DNA of 64,000 nucleotides from Littorina saxatilis (GCF_037325665.1 NC_090252.1:50752868-50816867), one strand, 5' to 3'; positions 50,534 to 61,843 are shown, counted from the stretch's first letter. The notes: a model not told the origin generated them from the letters alone. Numbers and translations: made by a program.

Positions 50534-51180
50534 ACCCCCCGCGGGTTAGGGGGAGTCCCATATTGGTTGGGACTAGAAAGAATTTACCCGCTGCTACCCA
50601 GCATGTCGTAAGAGGCGACTAACGGTTCTGTTTCTTCTCTTCTTTTGTCTTGTTTCTGCCTTACCAGTCCTTTCACCTATATTTCCTTCCAAGAAAACTC
50701 TCCCTACTATTCCCTGCAGTTTTCCAATTCTTTTCTTGTTGTCTTATTTCTACCTGACTGGATCCATCACCTTTATTTCACTTACCAAAAGTCTTCTTTT
50801 CCACATCCTTATTTCTCTGCACCCCGCATGTCGTATGAGGCGACTAACGGATTCTGTTTCTCCTTTTACCCTTGTTAAGTGGTTCTTGTATAGAATATAG
50901 TCAATGTTTGTAAAGATTTTAGTCAAGCAGTATGTAAGAAATGTTAAGTCCTTTGTACTGGAAACTTGCATTCTCCCAGTAAGGTCATATATTGTACTAC
51001 GTTGCAAGCCCCTGGAGCAATTTTTTGATTAGTGCTTTTGTGAACAAGAAACACTTAACAAGTGGCTCTATCCCATCTCCCCTCCCCCCCCTTTCCCCTA
51101 TCCCATCTCCCCCCTTTCCCTCGTCGCGATATAACCTTCGTGGTTGAAAACGACGTTAAACGCCGAATAAAGAAAGAAAG
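50534..51180 (+). mobile_element. SINE family S1, full-length (647 bp)
   Basis: Begins ACCCCCCGCGGGTTAGGGGG and ends in AAAG repeats, with the 13-bp target duplication AATATCTTTTGAC at 50521-50533 and 51181-51193. The word GCATGTCGTA(A/T)GAGGCGACTA occurs twice (about 50602 and 50826), indicating an internal duplication. ACTGG...CCAGT pairs near 50960. Its body resembles family S3, so S1 and S3 are related. No tRNA A/B boxes were seen. Confidence 0.92.
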
Positions 51181-51337
51181 AATATCTTTTGACTCGAATC
51201 GATTGAGTTTATACGGAAAGATTTAGAGATTTATAGTCTGTCCGAAAGCTCCAGGGGTAGTCTGGTGATGGGTGTATTCTCAAATCGTGACACCAGCACC
51301 AAAACGAAAGGGTCGGTCACGTTACCCTGAACAGATA

Positions 51338-53665
51338 TTTTTTGTTTGTTTGTGCCAAGGCCAGTTGAGTTGGTACAAGGATTAGGTCTTGAATTGGCAA
51401 TTCTTTACTTTACCTACCCCCATCACACCGGACGGCGTTTGCAATGTTGAAATTCAGCCAAAAGGCTGTGGTTGTGCAGGACTCTAAAAGACATGATGTT
51501 TGCATTACATTTTTCAAAAATATGGTTATAGCTGATAGGAGACCCGCACGAGCACAATCGTTTAAAGATTTTAAACTTTGTGGCTCTAGTGCGGAATCTC
51601 CTAAATATTTGGGTTAGTGCTGAGGGGAACGTGGGTGTCTCGAGTTTAATGTTATGGTTTGGTAGTAAGGCCTTCCCTGCTGCATAAAGCTTGGAGTAGA
51701 CCTCCGAGAGGGAAAAGCCTACGTCTGTGGTCACATCAGGTGACCCTGTCGCCAATTTGGCGGCAGCGTCAGCCATTTCGTTCCCCGTGAGCCCTACGTG
51801 GGACGGAACCCACTGTATGTCCACGGGGGTGCCAGCAGAGATAAGTTGGTGGCAGATTAATTTTATGTCATATAACTCGTCGCGATATAACCTTCGTGGT
51901 TGAAAACGACGTTAAACACCAAATAAAGAAAGAAAGAAAGATGTCATATAACAACTCCATACGGTTACTAGAACCGTACAGAAGCGCTTGTACTGAGGAC
52001 AGAGAGTCAGTGCATAACAGGATACAGTGGGGGTTAACTGGAATATCATTAATGTATGTGAGGGCCATAAGAATGGCAAACAGTTCAGCTGTAAAAATAG
52101 ACACTCCGTCGTTCAGGCGGTAGTGCTTAGTGACTTTTAGTTCCGGGATGACAAAGGCGCAGCCTACCCTCCCATTATCTAGCTTAGAGCCGTCTGTAAA
52201 AATCTTTCAGTGCTGGGAAAATTTAGTATGGAGAAGGTCGTTGGCCAACATGGCCAGAAAATGAGGGTTATCCTGCTTTGTGGCCTCCGTCCCCAGGTCG
52301 CAATGAAAAACAGGCGTTTCAAGCAACCAGGGGGGATAAGGAGGAACGGGTATTTTATCAGGTATGGCTTTATTGGTTATACTGTGGTTTAAGATGGGTT
52401 TAATATAATTTATCAGTGGCTGGCACCTTGTCATCACACGGAGACCCCGTTTGTTCGTGACTGACATATTTTCGTACTGTGGGAATTTTTCTAGCACATC
52501 GTTTACCGTGTTGTCCACACGTCCCGCACGCACATAGTAACGCGCAGCGTAGAGGCAGCGTTTGTCATCAAGACTCATCCAGCCAGCCTCCTGGTACACA
52601 GCAGTCCTGCTGGCCCAGGGGGGGAGCCCCAGCGCTATGCAAAGCGCCTTGCACTCCACCCCACGGAGGCAGCCTAGGGCCTCTGCGCTGGCGGAAAAGA
52701 AAGCCTCCTGACCGTACGTCAAGCGTGATCTGATCAGCGCATTGACGATGGTCAGGAAAACATTTTGGCCTCGGGCCCAGAGTTCACTGTTTAGCATTTT
52801 TAATATACCTAACGCACGTTGGGCTTTTTGGACGAGATTCTCAATATGGACAGACCATGAAAGATTTTTTTCAACCGTAACACCTAGGAATTTTACGGTG
52901 TTACTTGGTTTGATGATTTTATTGTTTACAGTTATATAAAGCATTTTTTTATGGAGAAGTTGTTGTCGACTAGCGACGAAAAAAACAGGGGCTAGGGCAA
53001 AACCATTTTAAAGGTTTTAATGAAGTTGTATATGTGGCCTGACAGGCCAATATTTTTAAGTTTATGGAGTAGCCTGTTGTGCCAGACACTGTCGTAGGCA
53101 CCCTTTACATCAAAGAAGGTACCTAGCAGTGAATTGTTTTTATAGGCTAGAGTTTTCCTTATGCGTTCAACAAAGTTGACAACATGGTCCGTGCAGGACC
53201 GGCCCTTTCTAAAGCCGGCCTGGCATTTAGGTATTATGTTATTTCGCTGAAGGTAAAACTCGAGCCTCCTGTGGACAAGTCGCTCATAGAGCTTACCCAG
53301 GTGGGGCGTTAGGGAGATGGACCTATAGCTGGTGGGGAGATCGCCCGGTTTACCGTTTTTTGGGATGCCCACCACCTGGGCCTCCTTCCACGCACAGGGT
53401 ATCTGGTTACTTAACCAACAGAAGTTAAAAAACGTATGGAGGGTTTTTAGAAAACAATCCGGGAAGTGTTCAATCATCTGGTAGCAGATCGGGTTGGCAC
53501 CAGCCGCCTTCTTGACTGACTTTAGCTGTCTAATGACTGTAGCTAGCTCTGTAAAACGGAGTTCGCTATTGACAGGCAAGTCGTCGTCACAGGCGGGGTG
53601 CACGAAGCCCTCTTCCTGGTTAAGACGATATTTTAAGCAGTCTGAGTTAAGAAAACGACTTTACC
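51338..53665 (-). mobile_element. RNase H-bearing LINE with RT core deleted
   Basis: Includes RT fingers (LKSVKKAAGANPICYQMIEH, SYRSISLTPHLGKLYERLVH, CQAGFRKGRSCTDHV, FFDVKGAYDSVWHNRLL), then a jump at about 52950-52995 directly to the thumb (NTVKFLGVTVEKNLSW...). The segment with GVPQG and the catalytic Asp pair is gone. RNase H follows: SIFTAELFAILMAL, LLCTDSLSSVQALL, VDIQWVPSHVGLTGNEMADA and a CSCG...H....C end. A SINE tail at 51877-51940 splits RNase H. The 3' end is GGCACAAACAAACAAAAAA near 51345. 5'-truncated at about 53665. Confidence 0.9.
51877..51940 (+). mobile_element. SINE S1 tail-only copy (64 bp)
   Basis: Begins TCGTCGCGATATAACC; ATGTCATATAAC duplicated at 51865-51876 and from 51941. 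It interrupts the LINE RNase H reading frame. Confidence 0.94.
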
Positions 53666-53749
53666 TGAGCCTGTTGGTTGGAGCTTTGAACGCTGGTGTG
53701 CTAAAGCCAGTTCCACTAGCCTTTGCCCCCTGCTAAAGAGGGGGAATTT

Positions 53750-54330
53750 GGGTGAGGGTCTGTACATCATGTATCCTGAAAGATAAACAAAACACAATAA
53801 ACTACTAATGGTCACCCGACACTCTCTAGCTTTTTCCCGCCGACCCTAGACTTCTTTTTTTGCATTAAAAAAAAATTACAATAATAAAAAAATAAGTGAA
53901 GATAAAATATTTTTAAAAAAATGACCAAAAAAAAAACGTACAACTTTTTTTTTTTTTTTGGGGGGGGGGGCCCAAGGGAAACAAATTTATGTATTAGGCA
54001 TAAGGAATTGATAGGCGAGAAATCTTCGATTATGGTTTTAGGGGTTCGGCCTCAGGGCGAGAGTAATACCAGAGATTCAGCTATCAGATTCAGCTATCAA
54101 TCGAAGCAATACACTTAAAACCAAAGCAAATAACCAAATGAGAAAACCTAACGTTTGATTTGACTTCATGGTGACTCTTCTGATTATTTTTTTGGCGTTG
54201 GAATGGATCTCAACTCGTTCCCAGCTACGACAACTTTTCCAGAGTTATGCACCGGAGGCATGCCTTCGACAATCGATGTCAGTTTCAGATTGAGTTTTCG
54301 AACTACCAGGTGACTGGGTTGTGTTTTGAT
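53750..54330. other. No supported gene
   Basis: AT-rich sequence with A-, T- and G-runs (a T-run then G-run near 53947-53969). Confidence 0.5.
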
Positions 54331-54453
<123 letters not shown>

Positions 54454-54921
54454 GGTTCTGTGTAGATGGCTGTCTGTGTAAAAATTAGGGAGTATCGTCC
54501 CTTGATCCCACTCGCGATACTCGTTGAACATGCCTTGGCCTTTGACCATGCAGTCGCTTTAGCCAGCGAAATATCTCCGACTCCGCTCTATCCAGGATTC
54601 CATGCAGAATGTGCGTATCGTATGAAGTATTCTTTATTTTCTCAATATTGACACATGTAGGCCTGTACCTATACGTGATATTGACTTTGACACCATAAAA
54701 TATTTCAGTCGTATGTGAAAAAAAGTAGTCCATCTGTAAACTCTGAATATGCAGATGACCTCTATAAATTATTCAATTGTACTCTGAAATCAAAGACAAT
54801 GACCAATGACAGTTGAGATCGAGACTCGGTTGTGATGGATAATTCATATGGTTGCGATGGATAATTCAGAATAATCACCTCCTCAGCTAACAGAGACAAA
54901 GAGGCAGGTCATGGGATAAAT

Positions 54922-55107
54922 TGTACTACGTTGCAAGCCCCTGGAGCAATTTTTTGATTAGTGCTTTTGTGAACAAGAAACAATTAACAAGTGGCTCTAT
55001 CCCATCTCCCCCCCCCCCCCCCCCCCCCCTTTCCCCGTCGCGATATAACCTTCGTGGTTGAAAACGACGTTAAACACTAAATAAAGAAAGAAAGAAAGAA
55101 AAGAAAG
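54922..55107 (+). mobile_element. SINE S1, 3' part (~186 bp)
   Basis: Starts near TGTACTACGTTGCAAGCCCC, has a pure C-run of about 18 before TTTCCCCGTCGCG, and ends in extended AAAG repeats. Target duplication not clear. Confidence 0.88.
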
Positions 55108-55109
55108 AT

Positions 55110-56690
55110 GTTTATGGTTCTCCACATCGTCATTGTCAAGCCCGAGAAGAAGTTGCTCCATTCTCAGTCATTTTCTGCTGTCTGCACATTGGCAACATTG
55201 TAGGAAAAATAAAATAAACCAAAGTCATCTTATCCTCTTCGTCAGGCACTCGAACAAAATAAATAAAAGTATTAATTTTTTTTTTTTTAATGTTGTTTGT
55301 CATGCACTGGGATCATATGATAAAAAAACACACCAATCTTACTCTTGAGGAGGTATATTTCACTGGTAAAATCCAATGTGAAGTATCCAGGTAAAATCCA
55401 CCGCACACAGAAAACACAACTTGGCACTTCAACACACAGTGTCAGTCATCTTTGGCTCTAATGAAATCAATTGGGAACAGCTGAAAGAAATAATCAACTG
55501 CCTCAGCATTGTATGGAAGAGGTCGTGTAGGGCCCACACTTTCTTTGAATGTATCTTGCTCCGAATATCCGCTAACCCTCTTGTTATAAGATGCACGTCA
55601 CACGAGCGGTCCAGGATGTTTGCCAATCTTGAATCTACAGTATCTCTCAAACAAAACGTGTGTATTCGCACAGTATTGTGTTGCATGCAGAATGAACAGC
55701 GCCCTAAACTTTTGCCTTCAGGACATTTTTTCTTAGAAAATCTGCTTTTAACAATCAAATACAAATTTCATTGCTTAACGTCTAGCTGACTGCGAAGAGC
55801 CGTATCAAGACGGTTTTAACAATCAAAAGGAACAGATGTGCAACGTTCAGGGCAATCACGAGAAGCTCCATTGACGAACTCCACCCCACCGTAACCATAA
55901 ATGTAATAAAAATTACCAAGTTCAGAGCGCTGTAGAGCCTGACATTTTATTTTGTAGGACTAGATCCAGTTTTCGCAACCCACGCGGCACGAGCAACGGA
56001 AGACGTGCTTTTCTGTTTTGACTTAATTATATTGAACTTAGATTCCAAACGCCGGAAAGCAGTACAAGCAGATCGAAGCACGGGATCTGAAAACATTCTT
56101 ACCTTGCTATTCTTCATATTCCACATTGTTATTGTACGGTCTCCCTCACAAAGCAACCATTTTGCATTAAAAATAGATTATAGATCTGGCATGCGCATGG
56201 GTCAAATTAGTTCAGACAACAATGATAGCATTTTCTTATCAATGGACTTCAAATTGCTCACAAGAAGTGGGATCAAGGTTAGTTATATATAATTATGCTG
56301 TTATGCCTGTTGTAAATAGAAATGCAAAGGCTGTCAATTTGAAAAGACACCAGGGGCAGAAATGAAAATGCCGTCCTTCCAGAAGTTTTTGCACACGTCA
56401 CGCAAGTGTGTGAAATTAGGAGATGAGATTTGCACACGGCACTGGAAAGTGTGCATCGATAGTGAGGATGTGTGCATTTCTGCAAAGCACACTGTTTTTT
56501 GGGTTTTTTCAAAGGTTTGCGGCAAAATGAGCCATCAAATCTTTTGGTGCCAAAAACTTGTTTTGGAGCTTCTGAAGACGTTAGATCAATAAAACAAATG
56601 AGGACTCAGTTTTGGGTCCCCATTTGGGTTTAGGTCCTTGATTTGAAGGTGTGCAACAGTTGCAAGTCCTGAATGGTGATCATATTCTTA
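55110..56690. other. No supported gene
   Basis: Some short frames are open (for example at 56362-56592) but show no start context, splice pattern or domain. A stretch with TTTGGGTCCCCATTT near 56615 resembles 40330-40360, hinting at a dispersed repeat. Confidence 0.4.
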
Positions 56691-56693
56691 CGG

Positions 56694-57391
56694 ATCAGAA
56701 TTGAGTCCACTCGGCACCAAAGTTTTTAATTTTGCAATCCAGAAAGACTCTCTTTTCCATCTCTCATCCCGGGTCGAACAAAAGACTCTTTCTATCACAG
56801 TGCACTCCTCCATATCACCGAGAGAATGGTCGGGCTGGTTGAAGTGCACTGTGAGAAGAGTACCTGTGTTCTTCCCAGTGTGTGAGCGGTGGAGATAGAA
56901 CCTTTCTCTGAGACTGTTTTGAGTCTGCCCCACGTACTGAGCACTGTGGCATTTTTTACACGAAATGAGATAGATGATGTTTTTTGTGTCACAGACGTGT
57001 TCTCTAAGAGTGAAAGTTTCACCTGTTTTACATGAATTGAATGGTGTGGACTCAATCAAGTGTTTTTCACAGATGATACATTTTTTACGCTCACACCTGA
57101 AACACCCAGGGTTGTTGTCGTGCTTAGGAGGAAGAACTGTAGGCATTAGGATATTGCGTATGCTCTTGCAGTTTCTCTCCCCACAGATGGGCGTTTCAGG
57201 CATTACGTTTTTCATGTGTTCACTCTTGCTGATCAAGCTTTCCTGTAAACCATGCAACCACTGGCCGAGGGGAGGGTTGAGTGGGTTATGAGTGATGACG
57301 AAAGGGACTCTGTTTGTGTGAGTTTTTTTGCGATATGAAAGAGTCTCCTTTCTGATTTTAGCTGAAGCTTGACTCCTGCCATCTTTAACAG
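56694..57391 (-). CDS. Penelope GIY-YIG endonuclease
   Basis: From the SINE edge the frame reads GRSQASAKIRKETLSYRKKT, VPFVITHNPLNPPLGQWLHG, then a Cys cluster (NPGCFRCERKKCIICEKH) and the nuclease: NIIYLISCKKCHSAQYVGQT, NSLRERFYLHRS, HFNQPDHSLGDMEECTVIER and RWKRESFWIAKLKTLVPSGL. The IYLI/YVGQT pair is the GIY-YIG core, with Arg in LRERF and Glu in RESFWI as likely active-site residues. No stop is seen until after LNSDP. It would nick target DNA during insertion. Confidence 0.9.
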
Positions 57392-57702
57392 AACCGGCAC
57401 GGTTGGCCTAGTGGTAAGGCGTCCGCCCCGTGATCGGGAGGTCGTGGGTTCGAACCCCGGCCGGGTCATACCTAAGACTTTAAAATTGGCAATCTAGTGA
57501 CTGCTCCGCCTGGCGTCTGGCATTATGGGGTTAGTGCTAGGACTGGTTGGTCCGGTGTCAGAATAATGTGACTGGGTGAGACATAAAGCCTGTGCTGCGA
57601 CTTCTGTCTTGTGTGTGGCGCACTTTATATGTCAAAGCAGCACCGCCCTGATATGGCCCTTCGTGGTCGGCTGGGCGTTAAGCAAACAAACAAACAAACA
57701 AA
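57392..57702 (+). mobile_element. tRNA-derived SINE S2, full-length
   Basis: A box GGCCTAGTGGTAAGG, B box GGTTCGAACCCC, AAAC tail. CATCTTTAACAG duplicated at 57380-57391 and 57703-57714. Inserted between RT and endonuclease of the Penelope element. Confidence 0.95.
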
Positions 57703-57968
57703 CATCTTTAACAGTCTTTTTGCTGTGCCCCCTGGCACAGAACTGTCTCTCCATCTCATCGCACCTTTGTTTAAATTGCTCCTCTTCTGAGCAGAGTCTT
57801 TTAAGTCTCAGAAATTGTGAGTTGGGCAAATTTCGTTTGACGTGAGCCGGGTGACACGAGTCCTGGCACAGGTAGGCATGGCTGTCGGTAGGTTTTGTGT
57901 ACAGGTCAGTCTGAAGGTATCCATCCTTCAGACTGACTGAAATATCTAGAAAGGAGACTTTTTGTACC

Positions 57969-58031
57969 GTCGCGATATAACCTTGAATGGTTGAAAACGA
58001 CGTTAAACACCAAATAAAGAAAGAAAGAAAG
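57969..58031 (+). mobile_element. SINE S1 tail-only copy (63 bp)
   Basis: Begins GTCGCGATATAACCTTG; the 12-bp duplication ACTTTTTGTACC flanks it at 57957-57968 and 58032-58043. It splits the Penelope RT. Confidence 0.95.
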
Positions 58032-58229
58032 ACTTTTTGTACCGATGATTGGTGAGTGAATTTGATGGTAGGATGAAGGGAGTTGATGTGTTTTAGGAAT
58101 GAGTCTAAGTCATCATCTGTTCCTGTCCAGAGCATAAAGATGTCATCAATGTAATGTAATGTAATCACGTTATATATATAATTCAACTAACCATAGCAAG
58201 CAGTCAGGGTGTAGAAGTTTAGTATGTGA

Positions 58230-58281
58230 CTTTCTTTCTTTATTTGGTGTTTAACGTCGTTTTCAACCACGAAGGTTATCG
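58230..58281 (-). mobile_element. SINE S1 tail-only copy, minus strand
   Basis: CTTTCTTTCTTTATTTGGTG through AACCACGAAGGTTAT, reverse orientation; ends five bases short of the usual start. Target duplication not clear; a stray GTCGCGATATAG lies 20 bases further right. Confidence 0.85.
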
Positions 58282-58479
58282 TTCAACTTAGTCGCATACT
58301 TCGTCGCGATATAGTCTTATCCCTTGCAAAATCCTGACCAGATCTGATAACTTGTTCACGAGGCGGAGTGGGCCTTTAACCACAGGGACCAAATACCCAG
58401 TCCTGGAAAAGCAGGCCGAGGCCCTGTCAGAACTGCTATAGTAATTGGCAGTGTGACTTTCTCTCCCGGACAGTTAGAA

Positions 58480-58770
58480 GGCTAAAAATAACGTGGGACG
58501 TGTTCTAGGCAACGTCTGCTATTGGAGGCCCTTGGACTAACTTTGGTAGGCAGAAACACTTTGTGTTTTGCTTATTTGTGTTTTTGGCTTGTATCAGATG
58601 TTGCTGTTCCGAAACTTTGTCTCATTAAAATATGAAAGCTAGAATGTTAAAAATAACGTGGGACGTGTTCTAGGCAACGTCTGCTATTGCCGGCGGCCCT
58701 TGGACTAGCTTTAGCAGGGAGAATTAATACCTTGTGTTTTGCTTGTTTTTGTTTTTGGCTTGAATCAGAT
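58480..58770. repeat. 163-bp direct duplication
   Basis: AAAAATAACGTGGGACGTGT, CTAGGCAACGTCTGCTATTG and a following GGCCCTTGGACTA occur at about 58486 and 58649, with the bases in between (TTTTGGCTTG, CAGATGTTGCTGTTCC) also repeated. Two copies of a ~163-bp unit. No gene. Confidence 0.8.
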
Positions 58771-58817
58771 GTTGCTGTTCCAAGACTTGTATTCCTTTAG
58801 ATGGTATTCTTACCTCA

Positions 58818-59105
58818 GGCGTCCGTCCCGTGATCGGGAGGTCGTGGGTTTGAACCCCGGCCGGGTCATACCTAAGACTTTAAAATTGGCAATCTAGTGG
58901 CTGCTCCGCCTGGCGTCTGGCATTATGTGGTTAGTGCTAGGACTGGTTGGTCCGGTGTCAGAATAATGTGACTGGGTGAGACATGAAGCCTGTGCTGCGA
59001 CTTCTGTCTTGTGTGTGGCGCACGTTATATGTCAAAGCAGCACCGCCCTGATATGGCCCTTCGTGGTCGGCTGGGCGTTAAGCAAACAAACAAACAAACA
59101 AACAA
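58818..59105 (+). mobile_element. tRNA-derived SINE S2, 5'-truncated
   Basis: Starts GGCGTCCGTCCCGTGATCGG, so the A box is missing, then B box GGTTTGAACCCC to the AAAC tail. Confidence 0.92.
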
Positions 59106-59109
59106 GGAC

Positions 59110-59148
59110 CCAGAGAGAGAGAGAGAGAGAGAGCTATGTAAAAATGTA

Positions 59149-59231
<83 letters not shown>

Positions 59232-59260
59232 CTCTCCTCTCTCTCTCTCTCTCTCTGGGT
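59110..59260. repeat. (GA)n and (CT)n tracts forming an inverted pair
   Basis: GGACCCAGAGAGAGAGAGAG at 59106 and CTCTCTGGGTCC at about 59250-59262 are complementary, so the 150-base stretch can fold back on itself. Confidence 0.85.
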
Positions 59261-59533
59261 CCTATGAGTGACAATACACACATGCTCTGTCGCCCTCTAG
59301 GTCTCTTTCTCTAATCAGATGCCTTCATCTCTTATCCGCCTTGCCGCAGCATCCCACTGAGTTTAGACTTGTGTTTCATTCATTCACTGAGTTGCGGATG
59401 TGGCGGCATGCAGGGAAAACGAGATGTATGTGGGCGACCGAGTCAGGAAACAGAGTGCGCACACAGCGGACCACTTGTATCGGTTGTGTAGCGCGTGTGG
59501 CTGACTAGGGCGCTCAGTCGGTGGTTGCGAGGA

Positions 59534-59630
59534 TGGAGGTGCGATGGGTTTACCGTGTGTTGTGTGCGTGTGTCGTGCAGCTGTCCTGCTTCTCTTCATG
59601 GACTAGCGGTTCTGATAACAATAACAATGG
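59534..59630 (+). CDS. Signal-peptide first exon (second candidate)
   Basis: ATG at 59534 encodes MEVRWVYRVLCACVVQLSCF, SSWTSGSDNNNN: a charged N-region, hydrophobic core VLCACVVQLSCF and a polar segment after the likely cleavage site. It ends at a strong donor AACAATG|GTAAGC at 59631. The next exon is not in the window, or is not recognised, so the protein is unknown. The 130 bases upstream are GC-richer than the surroundings, as expected for a 5' UTR. Confidence 0.5.
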
Positions 59631-59779
59631 TAAGCGCATAGGGTTATTGTGTGTATATGTGTGGGGGGGGGGTTAATTTTTTTCTCTCATTTTTTTCTTT
59701 CTTTTCTTTGTGTGTGTTATTATTTGTGTGGCTTTTTCTGTGTGCTGATTATGCAGTTTTATATTTTTTTTCTCTCTCC

Positions 59780-59781
<2 letters not shown>

Positions 59782-59843
<62 letters not shown>
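59782..59843. repeat. (CT)n microsatellite
   Basis: Pure CT tract in the presumed first intron of the signal-peptide gene. Confidence 0.95.
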
Positions 59844-59844
<1 letters not shown>

Positions 59845-60479
59845 CTTGTCTGTGTTACCATCTCCCTTTTGCAAATGGATGGGAAAAACGATATTTATCA
59901 TGTTTACCAATTTAGTGAGTATTTGTGTTTTTGTTGTTTGCATGTTTGTTTGGCTAAGAATGTCGGTGTAAATGTAAGCGGTAGAGCTCTGGCAGATCAA
60001 CTGCACAGACTCTTAGTCTTAGACGACGATAAAAGAACAAACAATTGAACATAGAATACAGTTCACACAATATGGAGACATTCTCTGCAAAGAGATGACG
60101 TCATCAAAAACAATGACTGACATCGATCTGAAATCATGACACGAAAAATAAGATTGTCGATTGTAAGACTCAAAAGTACAGTATATGTTTTTTTTATTTT
60201 TTTATTTAGCAGACTGTAAAGAAACCGTTTTTATTGAACATTGAGCATAACGTACAGAAACGGTTGTGTTATACGTTTAGTAGAACATGAATACATGGTT
60301 CGAATGACAAATGTAGCTCAACCGTTCAGTGTTGAACTACTTTTTGTGTGAGTTCGTGCACAGATGAGTCCCATTGACATTTGGCGGAGTGCATTCGAAG
60401 CATAATGATAACACATCACGCCTTGTACGCTCCCGCTGGCAGCAAATGCTCATCGTGGTTTGGCTTATGCCTCACGCAG

Positions 60480-61465
60480 TGCTGAAAAAATTGATATGCA
60501 CATTGCGTTGAGTGCTAATGGGGCTGACAGCTAATGTTATCACTATGATTAAAGGCGCTGTCCTGACCGTGTCAACCGTCATGTAAACTACTACTATTTT
60601 GTTGACAAACAAAATAAATCGGTACTCACCAACACAAAGACGACAAAGACAAAGTCGAGTGATCGCCTGTGGAGGCTTCTTCGGAACAACGATTACACGG
60701 GAAAACAAACAGCAAAAACAAAAGCAGCAGAAAACCAAAAGGGGTTACAATATGGAGAGAATAAAGGGGAAGTTGTTATTAATAGGATATCTAGACAGTT
60801 CTCTGTCGCCTTGGTATGCAAGTAGGTTGAGTGGTTATGGAGCTGACAGCTGCTGATGTTAAAACTTTCATTGTAGGCACCATCCTGTTCTTCTTAACCT
60901 TCATGTAAACCACCTGATATGTGTTCCCAATCCTCAATAGTAGGAAATAGACAGTACTGTGTCGCTTTAATATGCACATTGGGTGGGCTGTTAATGGGTT
61001 CGACAGCTGTTGTTAACACTTTCATTAAAGGCGCGGTCCTGTTCTTTTAAACCATCATCTAAACCACAACCAATAGTTCCTCATACTCAATAGAAGGACA
61101 TTGACAGTTATGTATCGAGATCTCCTTAATATGCACATTAACCCTAACCCTGGTAATGGGGCCGGCAGCTGATGTTAACACTTTCATTAAAGGCGCCGTC
61201 CTGTTCTTCCAAACCATCATGTAAACCCTCTGTTCCTTAGCCTCAGTATTAGGACATAGACTGTTTTCTGTCGCCTAATATGCACATTGAGTTGACTGGT
61301 AATGGGGCTGACAGCTGTTGTTAAAATTGTCATTAAAGGTGCTGTCCTGTTCTTTTTAACCTTCATGTAAACCACTACAAATATGTTCTTTATCCTAAAT
61401 AGGACAGAGACAGTTCTCTGTCGCCTTAATAAACAGAGTGCCAGTTGGTCCCAAAGAGACAAAGA
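60480..61465. repeat. ~145-160-bp satellite, about six units
   Basis: Each unit contains TATGCACATTG, AATGGGGCTGACAGCTG, TTTCATTAAAGGCGC, GTCCTGTTCTTTTAA, CATGTAAACCAC and ACAGTTCTCTGTCGCC. The GACAGCT landmark falls at about 60518, 60838, 60998, 61158 and 61302. Units differ by 10-25 percent by eye, so the array is old. Frames across it are not conserved between units. Confidence 0.88.
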
Positions 61466-61467
61466 CC

Positions 61468-61550
61468 GCCACAGTAGGCCTAGTGGTAAGGCGTCCGCCC
61501 CGCGATCGGGAGGTCGTGGGTTCGAACCCCGGCCGGGTCATACCTAAGAC
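61468..61550 (+). mobile_element. SINE S2, tRNA-like head only
   Basis: A box GGCCTAGTGGTAAGG and B box GGTTCGAACCCC are intact, and homology stops after TCATACCTAAGAC. The body and tail are missing, which is the opposite of the usual 5' truncation. Confidence 0.88.
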
Positions 61551-61843
61551 CGTGGAAGGTACAGCGCAGCTGCAGACACTAGAACAACAGTAAGAGCAGC
61601 AACAAACACACAAACAATCAAACCATACATTAGTTAGAATGGAGCGAATTGTCGCGCATCTGTATTGCTTGCTGGGAGTTGAGAATCCCACGCATCACTT
61701 GAACTGTGACCTTCCGGAGATTGTACACGCTAAAGTCCTTCCTGGACTGCTTTTGAAGTGAAATGAAGGGATGGGCATGCCAGAGAAAAAGAGGTGGGGG
61801 GGGGGGGGGTATTTTTGTGTGTGAGGGCTGAGAGTGGAGTTGC

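Larger units (their letters stand above)
56694..58172 (-). mobile_element. Penelope-like element, 5'-truncated, split by two SINEs
   Basis: Codes on the minus strand for the end of a Penelope-type RT (TLHYIDDIFMLWTGTDDDLD with the paired catalytic Asp, SFLDISVSLKDGYLQTDLYT, KPTDSHAYLCQDSCHPAHVK), then a linker and a GIY-YIG endonuclease. RT followed by GIY-YIG is the hallmark of Penelope-like elements. SINEs lie at 57392-57702 and 57969-58031. The element starts abruptly at YIDD, so most of RT is missing. Confidence 0.92.
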
